Source of the DNA: a virus
DNA length: 64,000 nucleotides
Virus record (IMG/VR): IMGVR_UViG_3300032086_004983
Coordinates: 1-64,000 of that record
Reading direction: 5' to 3' (one strand)
In this document: piece by piece, positions 1 through 8,660 of the stretch
Numbering within the stretch: the first letter of the stretch is position 1
How the letters are laid out: each line of letters starts with the position of its first letter
Notes under the pieces: generated by a model
The model's database searches: none
Told to the model about the DNA's origin: nothing
What the model saw: the letters and a program-made list of their open reading frames with translations, nothing else
Translations under genes and position numbers: made by a program

Positions 1-123
1 AATGTTAAGCATCATGAATTAAGATTTGGCAAACCTGTGTACGATATGTTTATCGACGATAAAAATTTTAATTCAGAAGATTTTTTCAATGGAAAGCATA
101 AAGCAATTAATCCAAAAATTTAG
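1..123 (+). CDS. C-terminal end of a HAD-family phosphatase (partial)
   Basis: An open frame runs in from the left edge and stops at 121-123, giving 40 residues. The piece RFGKPVYDMFIDDK resembles the C-terminal end of the small HAD-type phosphatases found in capsule and LPS gene clusters, where a similar FGKP..D.FIDDK stretch carries the last acidic residues. The catalytic N-terminus lies outside the window. It sits 8 bases before a carbamoyltransferase gene, at the head of the sugar-biosynthesis cluster that follows. The family assignment rests on this one motif. Confidence 0.5.
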   Translation, partial: NVKHHELRFGKPVYDMFIDDKNFNSEDFFNGKHKAINPKI

Positions 124-131
124 AAAATAAA

Positions 132-1718
132 ATGTATTTTAAAAAAAGACAAGTTTTAAGTTTTTACGGATCTCATGATGCTTCTGTTACTTTTATAGAT
201 AAACATCAAAAATTAAGAGTTTTAGAATATGAAAGATTTGTCAGAAAAAGATATGCTATGTATTCGAGCGATTATGACAACTGGGAGCTCGGATCAAATG
301 AAAACACAAGAATCGAATTTCTAAAACATGTTTGCACAAATATAAACCCAGAAGAAATTAAAATTGTTTTATTTTTACACTTATCTGATTTGGATAAGAA
401 TCTAATAAAATCTTTTTTTCCTAACGCCGATTTTGTTTTATGTAATCATCATACAGCTCACGCAGCAAGCTCCTTTTTTACTAGTGGTTTTGAAAAAGCT
501 TTTATTATCTCAATTGATGGAGGAGGTATAGAAAATAACCAAGTTGTTTTCACAAAAACATTCTTAGGCGAAAAAGAAACATTAAACGATCTTGATTCTT
601 TACAAATAAACCTAGGAGGCCCTTATGGATATGTAGGTTGCCCTATTTCTGAAATAAATCCCGGCATAGATTCTAAGGAAAATTCTTTAGCATACGCTGG
701 AAAAGTTATGGGGATTTGTGCTTATGGAAAAATTAGAGAAACATGGATTAAACCAATAGAAGATTTTTACAAATCAAGAATGTATGATGGCTCAAACAAC
801 AAAAAGTTATCAAAAGATATAGGGTTAGATATTTATTTTAACAGCCTGAAAGGGCAAGACTCCTACGATTTAGCAGCAACATCTCAATTTGTTTTCGAAA
901 AAATATTTTTTGATTATTTTTGGGATGAAATAGTTAAGCTAAACACAGATGTAATTCTAACCGGAGGCTGTGCTTTAAACGTGCTATTAAACCAAAAACT
1001 TGCAGAACGGTTAAAAACAATTAATAAAAAACTTTACATAAGCCCTAACCCTAACGACTCTGGATTATCCATGGGTATGTTTTTAAATTTTCTTAAATTA
1101 AAAATATCAGAAAATTTTGTTTATGGTGGGCTTGATATATTAGACGCAAATAAGTTTGATTATTACAAGAAACAAAGATCTCATATAAGAGCTTCTGCTG
1201 AAGAAATAGCGAAAAGTTTAAAAACTGGTAAAATAATAGGCATTATTGAAGGAAAATCAGAAATAGGACCAAGAGCTTTAGGAAATAGAAGTATTATATG
1301 TAATCCGTCAATTGAAAACATGAAAGACATACTTAATGCTAAAGTTAAATTTAGAGAATGGTACAGACCTTTTGCTCCAGTTTGCCGCGAACAAGATAAA
1401 GATATATTTTTTGAAAATTGTTTTGAATCAAAATATATGAGTTATGCACCAAAAGTTAAAGCTCCTTACAACACAAAATTACCAGCTATTACTCATCAAG
1501 ACGGAACAGCCAGACTTCAAACCGTAACGAAAAAAGACCATGAATTATTTTATAATATTTTAACTGAAATGGAAAATATCGGTGAAACACCTATTATACT
1601 TAACACTTCATTTAACATAAAAGGGTTGCCTATATTATCTTCTTATGCAGATGCATTTTATGTAATGGACAATACTGAGCTAGATCAAGTTTACAGTAAC
1701 GGAATATTATTCACCTAA
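132..1718 (+). CDS. Carbamoyltransferase (NodU/CmcH/TobZ family)
   Basis: 528 residues, close to full family length. The N-terminal half has the ASKHA-type kinase fold: GSHDASVTFID near the start, NHHTAHAASSFF around residue 103, a FIISIDGGG nucleotide-binding strand, and LTGGCALNVLLN around 277. The C-terminal YrdC-like half has EIGPRALGNRSI, FREWYRPFAPV and NTSFNIKGLPI. These enzymes transfer a carbamoyl group from carbamoyl phosphate through a carbamoyl-AMP intermediate to a sugar or antibiotic hydroxyl. Here the neighbours make nucleotides, sugars and glycans, so the likely acceptor is a phage- or host-surface sugar (inference). The next gene begins at the base after its stop. Confidence 0.93.
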   Translation: MYFKKRQVLSFYGSHDASVTFIDKHQKLRVLEYERFVRKRYAMYSSDYDNWELGSNENTRIEFLKHVCTNINPEEIKIVLFLHLSDLDKNLIKSFFPNADFVLCNHHTAHAASSFFTSGFEKAFIISIDGGGIENNQVVFTKTFLGEKETLNDLDSLQINLGGPYGYVGCPISEINPGIDSKENSLAYAGKVMGICAYGKIRETWIKPIEDFYKSRMYDGSNNKKLSKDIGLDIYFNSLKGQDSYDLAATSQFVFEKIFFDYFWDEIVKLNTDVILTGGCALNVLLNQKLAERLKTINKKLYISPNPNDSGLSMGMFLNFLKLKISENFVYGGLDILDANKFDYYKKQRSHIRASAEEIAKSLKTGKIIGIIEGKSEIGPRALGNRSIICNPSIENMKDILNAKVKFREWYRPFAPVCREQDKDIFFENCFESKYMSYAPKVKAPYNTKLPAITHQDGTARLQTVTKKDHELFYNILTEMENIGETPIILNTSFNIKGLPILSSYADAFYVMDNTELDQVYSNGILFT

Positions 1719-2555
1719 ATGAAAGAGAAAAAATATGTTCTTTGCGCAAGAGGATCTTTTGACGTTAACGGAGGAAAAGCCAGCTATGACCGTGGAACCC
1801 CACAAGATCAGACCGAAGCGGCAACAGAGTTGATATATAATAGATTATTTTTAATTCATTTGCTGCAAACAAAACAAATAACCAAGCAACACACAATTGT
1901 AACTCTCCCAGAAAGAAAGTTTTTATATGAAAATATTTTCGACAACGTAATAAATTATGACCCCACAATTGATAATTATGATTACAATATTGTGGATTGC
2001 GATGTATGGAATAAAATAAAATATAAACCTTTTTATCCCCATTATGAAAGAGATAAAGAAATCATACATAAAATAACTTATAACAAAGAAATTTTATCCG
2101 AAGATATCGGAGATTTTTTAGTTTGCGTACCCAGATTAAAAGTTTCAGACACTAGAAGAAATTTAAGTAAAGAATATTGGGCAGATTTTATTTCAAGCGC
2201 AAAAGATAAGTTCGATAAAATAATAGTTTTCGGAAAAGGTAATGAGAATTTAGATGATGGCTTGAGGGTCAAATACGTGGACACACTTCAAGATTATTGC
2301 AGCTATATACACCACAGCAATTGCAGACATGTTGTAAGCACTATTTCTGGTCCTTGCCATTATGTCCAACAATTTGGAAATACTAACAATAAAACTACTT
2401 TGACTATGGTTGACAATCTAGGACTAACGGATATACATGGGCATGATTGTTCTTATTTCGATCCATGCATCAATTTCACAAAAGTAAAAATAAATTTTAT
2501 TAAAAACCATCTTCCTACACCTGAAAATTTATCAACAACAATAACACAATTATGA
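1719..2555 (+). CDS. Putative glycosyltransferase-like protein (GT-B/GT9-like)
   Basis: 278 residues. I see no catalytic signature, but the second half (FLVCVPRLK, KFDKIIVFGKG, then CRHVVSTISGPCHYVQQFG) resembles the nucleotide-sugar binding half of heptosyltransferase-like GT-B proteins, where a conserved S..SG..H stretch lies near the sugar donor. It starts immediately after the carbamoyltransferase stop and overlaps the following gene by 4 bases (ATGA), so it is translated as part of the same glycan operon. It could equally be a non-enzymatic glycan-binding protein. Confidence 0.45.
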   Translation: MKEKKYVLCARGSFDVNGGKASYDRGTPQDQTEAATELIYNRLFLIHLLQTKQITKQHTIVTLPERKFLYENIFDNVINYDPTIDNYDYNIVDCDVWNKIKYKPFYPHYERDKEIIHKITYNKEILSEDIGDFLVCVPRLKVSDTRRNLSKEYWADFISSAKDKFDKIIVFGKGNENLDDGLRVKYVDTLQDYCSYIHHSNCRHVVSTISGPCHYVQQFGNTNNKTTLTMVDNLGLTDIHGHDCSYFDPCINFTKVKINFIKNHLPTPENLSTTITQL

Positions 2556-2899
2556 GCTCAGAAATAGATAAATATATACAATCAAAAGTAAAAAACATTT
2601 TAAATGAAAACAAATTTCCAGATTACGATGATGTATATAGTGATACATTTTCTGAATTAATAGATAAACTCATAGTTGTGCATATAAGGCTCTGGTACCT
2701 AGAAGATGCTATAAACATCGAAACCGATCCGATAAAAGTTACTGAATTAAAAAGAAAAGCAGATGTTACATTTAAAGAAAAAAGACCCATGCTTGTTAAG
2801 TCGTTAGATAAAATGATCTTTAACTTATGTTCAGGAAAAACTAAACCAATTATAGAAAACCCTAAAATTTATAAAGGTTATCAAGAAAATAATGAGTGA
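2552..2899 (+). CDS. Small protein resembling DUF4254 family
   Basis: 115 residues, mostly helical. The stretch SELIDKLIVVHIRLWYLED followed by spaced Lys, Arg and Leu and a final hydrophobic helix matches the pattern I know from DUF4254-like proteins that sit beside glycosyltransferases. No catalytic residues stand out. It overlaps both neighbours (4 bases upstream, 8 downstream), so it belongs to the glycan operon. Function unknown. Confidence 0.4.
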   Translation: MSSEIDKYIQSKVKNILNENKFPDYDDVYSDTFSELIDKLIVVHIRLWYLEDAINIETDPIKVTELKRKADVTFKEKRPMLVKSLDKMIFNLCSGKTKPIIENPKIYKGYQENNE

Positions 2900-3800
2900 A
2901 AAAGTTTTAATTACAGGTGGATCAGGATTAGTTGGTAGATGGTTGCAAAAAACTAGTCCAAAATATACATTCTTATCTTCAAAAGACTTTGATTTAACTT
3001 CTGAAAAGTCTGTGGTTGAAATGTATGAAAAGCATAACCCAGACACAGTTATTCATTTAGCTGCCAGAGTTGGAGGCATAGTTGATAATATACAAAATCC
3101 ATGTAATTATTTTGAAGAAAACGTGTTAATGAACACACTACTTCTTAAATACGCCCGAATTAATAATGTGAAAAAATTTTTAGGCATATTAAGTACTTGC
3201 ATTTATCCAGACGTAATGGATTCCTACCCGCTGAAAGAAGATTGTTTACATAAAGGTGAGCCTACAAAAACAAATTTTAGCTACGGTTACGCTAAAAGAG
3301 TTATGGCAGTACAAATTGATGCTTGCAATGAACAATACGGAACAAATTATAATTACTTAATTCCATGTAACTTATACGGAGATGGAGATAAAAATGATCC
3401 ATCAAAAAGCCACTTTGTTACAGCTCTTATAACTAAAATACACGAAGCAGTAAAAAACAATGATAAAGAGATAACATTATTTGGAGACGGATCCCCTCTT
3501 AGACAATTTCTTCACGCTGAAGATTTTGCTTTAGTCATCAATGAGATTATTAAAAAAAATATCACTTCAAGCTTTAATGTGGCAGCTGAAGAAGTTTATT
3601 CTATAAAAGAGATAGCAGAAATAGCATTAGACGCATGTGGCGCAACCCATTTGAAAGTAAATTTTGACACAAGCAAGCCTAACGGCCAATATAGAAAAGA
3701 TGTCTGCATCAATAAACTTAAAAAATTTATACCTAATTTCAACCCAAAACCGCTACATCAAGGCATAAAAGAAACTTATAACAATATAAAAAATGAATAA
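2892..3800 (+). CDS. GDP-L-fucose synthase or ColC-like epimerase/reductase
   Basis: 302 residues of the extended short-chain dehydrogenase family. The NAD(P) site is ITGGSGLVGRWL at the N-terminus, followed by HLAARVGGI, the serine strand STCIYP, and YGYAKR with the catalytic Tyr and Lys. DGSPLRQFLHAEDFA near residue 195 is typical of GDP-fucose synthase (Fcl/WcaG). ColC, which finishes GDP-L-colitose, is a close homologue, and the ColD-like gene immediately downstream makes that reading plausible. It acts on the GDP-4-keto-6-deoxy sugar made by Gmd (4952-6010). It overlaps the next gene by 8 bases. Confidence 0.85.
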   Translation: MSEKVLITGGSGLVGRWLQKTSPKYTFLSSKDFDLTSEKSVVEMYEKHNPDTVIHLAARVGGIVDNIQNPCNYFEENVLMNTLLLKYARINNVKKFLGILSTCIYPDVMDSYPLKEDCLHKGEPTKTNFSYGYAKRVMAVQIDACNEQYGTNYNYLIPCNLYGDGDKNDPSKSHFVTALITKIHEAVKNNDKEITLFGDGSPLRQFLHAEDFALVINEIIKKNITSSFNVAAEEVYSIKEIAEIALDACGATHLKVNFDTSKPNGQYRKDVCINKLKKFIPNFNPKPLHQGIKETYNNIKNE

Positions 3801-4950
3801 TTGGAAATTAAACGAAAATAATTTTACTTTTGCAGACAGGTTAAAAATATGCAGCTTTTTTCTTTCTCATAATAATTTCTGGACTATGAGCGATAAAGTC
3901 TTGAAATTTGAAAGCCAAATGGCTAATTTCACAGATTGTAAATATTCTTTATTTGTATCTAGCGGCTCGACCGCCAACAGTATTTTAGCTTCATATTTAA
4001 AAGATGAATTTTATGAACCTAACGAAAAAAATATTGTGGTATTTCCATCCACAACTTGGATCACCTCAGTAAGCCCATTTATTAGAGAAGGTTTTGAACC
4101 TAAGTTCATAGATATTTCCTTAACTAATTATGCAATTGATTTAGATAAGTTGGAAACTTATTTAGATGATAATCAAAAATATGTTAGATGCGTGTTTATT
4201 ACAAGTTTGCTAGGATTTAACCCAGACTTCGAAAGGCTAAAATTAATAGAAGAAAAATATGAAGTTAAAATCATGGTGGATAATTGCGAAAACACTTTTA
4301 GCCAGTACGACATGAAGAACGCTTCGAGTTATTTCACTAGCACAACAAGCACGTATTTTGGGCATCAACTTCAAAGCGTCGAAGGAGGATTTATCTTTAC
4401 CAACAATAAAGAAGAAAAAGATTATTTTTCAATGTACAGAAATCATGGGTTAACCAGAAGTGTTCGCAATATGAACGACTACTCAAACCCGAAAGTAGAT
4501 CCCAAATTTGATTTTTTTCTTTTAGGCAACAATTCAAGAAACAGTAATATCAATGCATTTATAGGGTCATTAGATTTCGAAAGAATTAATAAATATAAAT
4601 CAAAACGATTGAATCTTTATAATTTATTTAAATCTTCTGTAAATAGAACAAAGATTATTTTACCCGTCAAAACAAAAAAGAGCCTTGATATTCCTTTTTG
4701 CTTACCCTTACTTTTTCACACTCCAGAAAACAAAAGAATTATTCAAAAATATTGCGATCTCAATGGAATTGAGTCTCGCCCAATCGTTTCTGGAAATTTA
4801 TTAAGACAAACTTGTCTTGAAAAGTTTGATGATTATAAAAATTTTTACAACAGTGAATTCGTAAACAATAATGGAATTTATGTTGGGCTTCACAGTCAAG
4901 TAAAAGAAAAACAAATAGAAAAATTAGCTTCAGCAATAAATAATCTATAA
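3793..4950 (+). CDS. DegT/AHBA-family PLP enzyme, ColD-like 3-dehydratase
   Basis: 385 residues with the fold of sugar aminotransferases: SSGSTANSILASY binds the cofactor phosphate, then PSTTWITSVSPFIREGFEP, IMVDNCENTF (the Asp that contacts the PLP ring), and the usual EGG loop. Where aminotransferases carry the PLP lysine, this protein reads YFGHQLQSVEGGF, with His191 in its place. A His at this position marks the dehydratases ColD (GDP-4-keto-6-deoxymannose 3-dehydratase) and RfbH. With Gmd and an Fcl/ColC-like enzyme alongside, GDP-colitose synthesis is the best fit. A true aminotransferase is unlikely without the Lys. Confidence 0.78.
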   Translation: MNNWKLNENNFTFADRLKICSFFLSHNNFWTMSDKVLKFESQMANFTDCKYSLFVSSGSTANSILASYLKDEFYEPNEKNIVVFPSTTWITSVSPFIREGFEPKFIDISLTNYAIDLDKLETYLDDNQKYVRCVFITSLLGFNPDFERLKLIEEKYEVKIMVDNCENTFSQYDMKNASSYFTSTTSTYFGHQLQSVEGGFIFTNNKEEKDYFSMYRNHGLTRSVRNMNDYSNPKVDPKFDFFLLGNNSRNSNINAFIGSLDFERINKYKSKRLNLYNLFKSSVNRTKIILPVKTKKSLDIPFCLPLLFHTPENKRIIQKYCDLNGIESRPIVSGNLLRQTCLEKFDDYKNFYNSEFVNNNGIYVGLHSQVKEKQIEKLASAINNL

Positions 4951-4951
4951 C

Positions 4952-6010
4952 ATGAAAACAGTTTTAATAACAGGAGTAACAGGTCAAGATGGAGCTAACA
5001 TGGCTGAGTACCTGTTAGAAAATACAGATTACAAAGTTGTTGGCATGATTAGAAGAAGTTCTAATATTAATTATGTCAACTGCAAAAAAATTAAAGATAA
5101 TAAAAGATTCACTTTTGAATACGGAGATTTATCAGATAGCCAAAGCATAAATCAATTAGTATCAAAAGTCATGCCAGATTATTTTATAAATTTTGCTGCT
5201 AATAGTTATGTGGGGTGCAGCTGGCAAATGCCAGAGCAAATTTTCGACGTTAACACAATAGGAGTTTTGAGATGTTTAGAGGCTATAAAAAATATAAAAC
5301 CAAGCTGTAAATTTTATTCAGCTGGATCAAGCGAAGAGTGGGGCAATGTAGATTATAGCCCACAGGATTTAAAGCATCCGCTTAAACCAAGAAGCCCATA
5401 CGGAGCCAGCAAAGCTTCTGCTAGGCATATTGTTAAGGTTTATAGAGAGTCTTACAATATTTTCGCTATCCATAGTATTTTATTCAATCATGAAGGCACA
5501 AAAAGAGGTCCAGAATTTGTTACTAGAAAAATCACTAAAAATGTATCCAGAATCCACCATGCGATAAACAATAAACAACCATTTCGACCTTTAGAGCTTG
5601 GTAATCTGGACTCAAAAAGAGACTGGAGTGATAGCGAAGATTTTGTGAAAGGCGTATGGCAAATGTTAAATCAAGAAGAGCCAAATGATTATATTTTATC
5701 TAGTGATGAAACGCACTCAATTAGAGAATTTGTAGAAAAGGCTTTTCGTGAGGCTGGAATAGAAGGCGTTTGGCACGGTAAAGGTTTATCAGAAGAGTAT
5801 TGTTTACCTAATTATATCATGGAAGAACGTGAGGCAAAATCTTCTGTTCTTGTGAAGATAAATGAAAAATTTTATCGCCCAGCTGAAGTTGAGCTTCTTT
5901 TGGGCGATTCATCTCTAGCTAGAGAAAAATTGGGGTGGAAACCTGAAATTTCATTTGACAAACTGGTGTCTAAGATGGTAAAGTTTGACATAGATAATTA
6001 CGAAAATTAG
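4952..6010 (+). CDS. gmd: GDP-mannose 4,6-dehydratase
   Basis: 352 residues, full length. N-terminal TGVTGQDGANMAEYLL is the NADP-binding loop of GMD enzymes. SAGSSEEWGNV supplies the catalytic Ser/Thr and Glu, and SPYGASKASARH the Tyr and Lys. LFNHEGTKRGPEFVTRKIT and LGNLDSKRDWSDSEDFV are GMD signatures for substrate binding. It converts GDP-D-mannose to GDP-4-keto-6-deoxy-D-mannose, the substrate for both neighbouring enzymes. It starts one base after the stop of the preceding gene and ends the glycan operon. Confidence 0.95.
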   Translation: MKTVLITGVTGQDGANMAEYLLENTDYKVVGMIRRSSNINYVNCKKIKDNKRFTFEYGDLSDSQSINQLVSKVMPDYFINFAANSYVGCSWQMPEQIFDVNTIGVLRCLEAIKNIKPSCKFYSAGSSEEWGNVDYSPQDLKHPLKPRSPYGASKASARHIVKVYRESYNIFAIHSILFNHEGTKRGPEFVTRKITKNVSRIHHAINNKQPFRPLELGNLDSKRDWSDSEDFVKGVWQMLNQEEPNDYILSSDETHSIREFVEKAFREAGIEGVWHGKGLSEEYCLPNYIMEEREAKSSVLVKINEKFYRPAEVELLLGDSSLAREKLGWKPEISFDKLVSKMVKFDIDNYEN

Positions 6011-6020
6011 TGTATAAATA
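6010..6020 (+). promoter_or_regulatory. Putative phage promoter box (GTGTATAAATA)
   Basis: A GTGTAT box followed by AAATA lies 8 bases before the start codon of the ribonucleotide reductase (13 bases from the end of GTGTAT). It is a variant of the GTGTAA box that recurs before many operon heads in this window. It overlaps the stop codon of gmd. Confidence 0.45.
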
Positions 6021-6028
6021 GGAATACG

Positions 6029-8008
6029 ATGGCACAAAACGAAGGCATACTCTCTCAGGATTTTCTCGATAAATACAAAAATAAACAACCAAATTGGGGC
6101 TTTAATGGTCTCGGGTATATTGTTTATAAGCGCACTTACGCTAGATTAAAAGAAGATAATACAACAGAAGAATGGCACGAAACTGTTGCCAGATGTGTAG
6201 AAGGCGCACAAAAGCTTGGAGCTGGATACACTAAAAAAGAAGCAGAAAAAATTTATGATTATGTTTTTAATTTAAAATGTAATTTTGCCGGACGTATGCT
6301 CTGGCAGTTAGGCACCTCAACCGTTGACAGGTTCGGCGCAAATTCTCTGCTTAATTGTTGGTTTGCTAGCATGAAAGAGCCTAAAGCGTTTTTATTTCTT
6401 TTTGAAAATTTGATGCTTGGGGGTGGAGTTGGCTACAGTATTCGCAGAGAAGATGTTCATGAGTTACCTAGAATTAAAAAAGATGTAGAAATTGTTCATA
6501 AGCCGAAAAAAGATGCTGACTTTATTGTTCCAGACTCCAGAGAGGGTTGGGTTAAATTGCTAGAGCATGTTCTCAATGCTTTTTTTGAAACTGGTAAAAG
6601 TTTTTCTTACAGCACAATTTTAATTAGAGGTGCTGGTGAAAAAATTGAAGGTTTCGGAGGTAAGGCTAGCGGCCCAGCAATCCTTGTAGAAGGAATTGAA
6701 AAAATCTGCAAAGTATTTAAAGACAGAGAAGGTAAAAAACTTAGGTCTTTAGATGTTTTAGATATTTGTAATATTATTGGCAGTGTTGTTGTCGCCGGTA
6801 ATGTTCGCAGATCTGCAGAAATTGCTTTAGGAGATCCTGATGATGTTCTTTATCTTCGAGCAAAGAACTGGGGTTCAGGTAACGTTCCTAATTGGAGAGC
6901 AATGAGCAACAACACTTTATACGTTGATGATTACTCTCATTTAATGGATGAATTCTGGAAAAATGGTTATGAGATAAATAAATCTACAGGTTTTGCAAAT
7001 GGTGAACCATATGGATTTTTCAATTTACCATTGTCAAGAAAATATGGCCGCTTGAAAGACGGGCTAATGAAGAACGCAGAGATTTACCCTACTAGAGTTG
7101 ATAATGTTGTAGGAACTAATCCTTGTGGTGAAATCAGTCTTTCTGACTATGAGTGTTGTAACCTATGTGAGCTATATTTAAATAATATAGAAAGCCAGAA
7201 AGAGTTAAACGAATGTGCTAAATTACTTTACAAAGCTCAAAAAGCTATCGCCGCTTTACCTTTCTTGCATGATGAGACAAATGCGATTGTGCATAAAAAT
7301 ATGCGCCTTGGGTTAGGTGTTACAGGTATTTGTCAGTCTATGCATAAAATTGACTGGCTTGATAATTGTTATGAAGAGTTAAGAAAGTTTGATAAGCAAT
7401 GGAGCAAACAAAAAGGTTGGCCTGAAAGTATTAAGCTTACAACCGTTAAGCCTTCTGGAACTCTTAGCTTGTTAGCTGGATCTACCCCGGGTGTTCACCC
7501 CGCTTATTCTAAACATTATTTTAGAACTGTTAGAATGAGCAGCAGTGATCAGCTAGTGCAAATTTGTAGAGACCTAGGCTACAAAACAGAATTCTTGCTA
7601 AACTTTGATGGTTCTGAAAATCGCGATACTGTTGTTGTTTATTTTCCATGCGAAACTCCAGACGGAGCAATTTTAGCTAAAGACATGGGAGTGATTAAAC
7701 AACTAGAAATGGTTAAAACACTTCAAGAGAACTGGAGTGATAACGCCGTTAGCGTTACAGCTTACTATTCTCCAGAAGAATTAGATGAGTTAAAAGGTTG
7801 GCTAAAAGATAATTATAAAAATAGTATTAAGAGCGTTAGCTTCCTACTCCGACAAGAGCATGGCTTCAAACAAGCTCCTTATCAAGAAATTGATGAAAAA
7901 GAGTATGATAAAGCCAAATCTAAAGTAAAACCTCTTTCTAATATAAATATCACGGGAGATACTTTAGAGGGAATTGAATGCGAAGGTGGAGCGTGTCCCA
8001 TTAGATAA
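6029..8008 (+). CDS. nrdJ: Adenosylcobalamin-dependent ribonucleoside-triphosphate reductase (class II)
   Basis: 659 residues, the size of the monomeric Lactobacillus leichmannii-type enzyme. Visible landmarks are GRMLWQLGT, LNCWFA with the first active-site Cys, GGGVGYSIRREDV, AGNVRRSAEIALGD (allosteric/B12 region), NPCGE at about residues 364-368 with the thiyl-radical Cys and Glu, KPSGTLSLLAGSTPGVHP, and a C-terminal ECEGGACPIR pair of shuttle cysteines. It reduces ribonucleotides to deoxyribonucleotides without oxygen or a second subunit, using vitamin B12 from the host. With dUTPase, ThyX and dCMP deaminase elsewhere in the window it forms the dNTP supply set. Confidence 0.95.
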   Translation: MAQNEGILSQDFLDKYKNKQPNWGFNGLGYIVYKRTYARLKEDNTTEEWHETVARCVEGAQKLGAGYTKKEAEKIYDYVFNLKCNFAGRMLWQLGTSTVDRFGANSLLNCWFASMKEPKAFLFLFENLMLGGGVGYSIRREDVHELPRIKKDVEIVHKPKKDADFIVPDSREGWVKLLEHVLNAFFETGKSFSYSTILIRGAGEKIEGFGGKASGPAILVEGIEKICKVFKDREGKKLRSLDVLDICNIIGSVVVAGNVRRSAEIALGDPDDVLYLRAKNWGSGNVPNWRAMSNNTLYVDDYSHLMDEFWKNGYEINKSTGFANGEPYGFFNLPLSRKYGRLKDGLMKNAEIYPTRVDNVVGTNPCGEISLSDYECCNLCELYLNNIESQKELNECAKLLYKAQKAIAALPFLHDETNAIVHKNMRLGLGVTGICQSMHKIDWLDNCYEELRKFDKQWSKQKGWPESIKLTTVKPSGTLSLLAGSTPGVHPAYSKHYFRTVRMSSSDQLVQICRDLGYKTEFLLNFDGSENRDTVVVYFPCETPDGAILAKDMGVIKQLEMVKTLQENWSDNAVSVTAYYSPEELDELKGWLKDNYKNSIKSVSFLLRQEHGFKQAPYQEIDEKEYDKAKSKVKPLSNINITGDTLEGIECEGGACPIR

Positions 8009-8033
8009 TTATATTCTAATTATCGTAAATCTA

Positions 8034-8039
8034 GTGTAA
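8034..8039 (+). promoter_or_regulatory. GTGTAA promoter box
   Basis: GTGTAA sits 11 bases before the ATG at 8051 in an otherwise gene-free 42-base gap after nrdJ. A second GTGTAAT follows and runs into the start codon. Same box as before other operon heads. Confidence 0.45.
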
Positions 8040-8050
8040 AATTTTGTGTA

Positions 8051-8521
8051 ATGGAATTTACTTTAGATTTTTCAAAGGCTATAGCAAAAAAAAGACAAGG
8101 ACCTAAAAGTTCTGCTCAAACTCCTGCTAAGCCAGATGAACGTAAAAAAGGTTCCAGCAGAAACGAACCCGGTTCTGCTGGAACTTCTCCTGATGCGAAA
8201 GAAAAAGCCGAAAAAAACTTAAAAAAGAAAGACGAAAAAGAGTTAGTTTCTAAGGCTAAAATAACTTTTAGCGAAAAAGTAACTAACGCATTAAAACAAA
8301 AAGTCAAAGATCATAACGCTAAATACTCTAAAAAAGTTACGTTAGGTCAACTCAAAAAAGTTTACAGAAGAGGGCTTGGAGCTTTTAGCTCTTCTCATAG
8401 ACCCGGAAAAAGTCGTGCTCAGTGGGCTATGGCTAGAGTAAATATGTTTTTAAAAATGCGAAGAGGCGGAAAAGTCAAAGAAGCTTACAGAAGAGCTGAT
8501 CAAGATATAGCTAGAGATTAA
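8051..8521 (+). CDS. Conserved phage protein (DUF5824-like)
   Basis: 156 residues. The first 80 are low-complexity, rich in Lys, Glu, Ser and Pro. The C-terminal part carries QLKKVYRRGLGAFSSSHRPG and SRAQWAMARVNMFLKM, a combination I recognise from conserved proteins of unknown role in many large marine phages (DUF5824-like). The compact, strongly basic C-terminus could bind nucleic acid. It is followed by a tiny acidic gene and another phage protein of the same type, so the block may be virion-related (inference). Confidence 0.6.
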   Translation: MEFTLDFSKAIAKKRQGPKSSAQTPAKPDERKKGSSRNEPGSAGTSPDAKEKAEKNLKKKDEKELVSKAKITFSEKVTNALKQKVKDHNAKYSKKVTLGQLKKVYRRGLGAFSSSHRPGKSRAQWAMARVNMFLKMRRGGKVKEAYRRADQDIARD

Positions 8522-8522
8522 A

Positions 8523-8657
8523 ATGGAAAAAATAGAAGTAGACATGTTTTATTTTGATGATTTTACTGAAGAAGATTTTAAAGAAGCTACTTCTGATTTA
8601 AATGAATTTGGTGTAAATGATAGTGAATTCGATTTGGAATATCACGATACAGAATAA
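8523..8657 (+). CDS. Small acidic protein, 44 residues
   Basis: An ATG one base after the previous stop opens a 44-residue frame dominated by Asp, Glu and Phe (for example YFDDFTEEDF). It fills the gap between two phage genes exactly and has the same codon style, so it is probably real. No family recognised; its charge contrasts with the basic protein upstream. Confidence 0.5.
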   Translation: MEKIEVDMFYFDDFTEEDFKEATSDLNEFGVNDSEFDLEYHDTE

Positions 8658-8660
8658 AAA

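Noticed and set aside
6029-8008. Class I reductase with a missing small subunit
   Set aside because: Length, C-terminal ECEGGACPIR and the B12-type landmarks fit the monomeric class II enzyme, which needs no second subunit.
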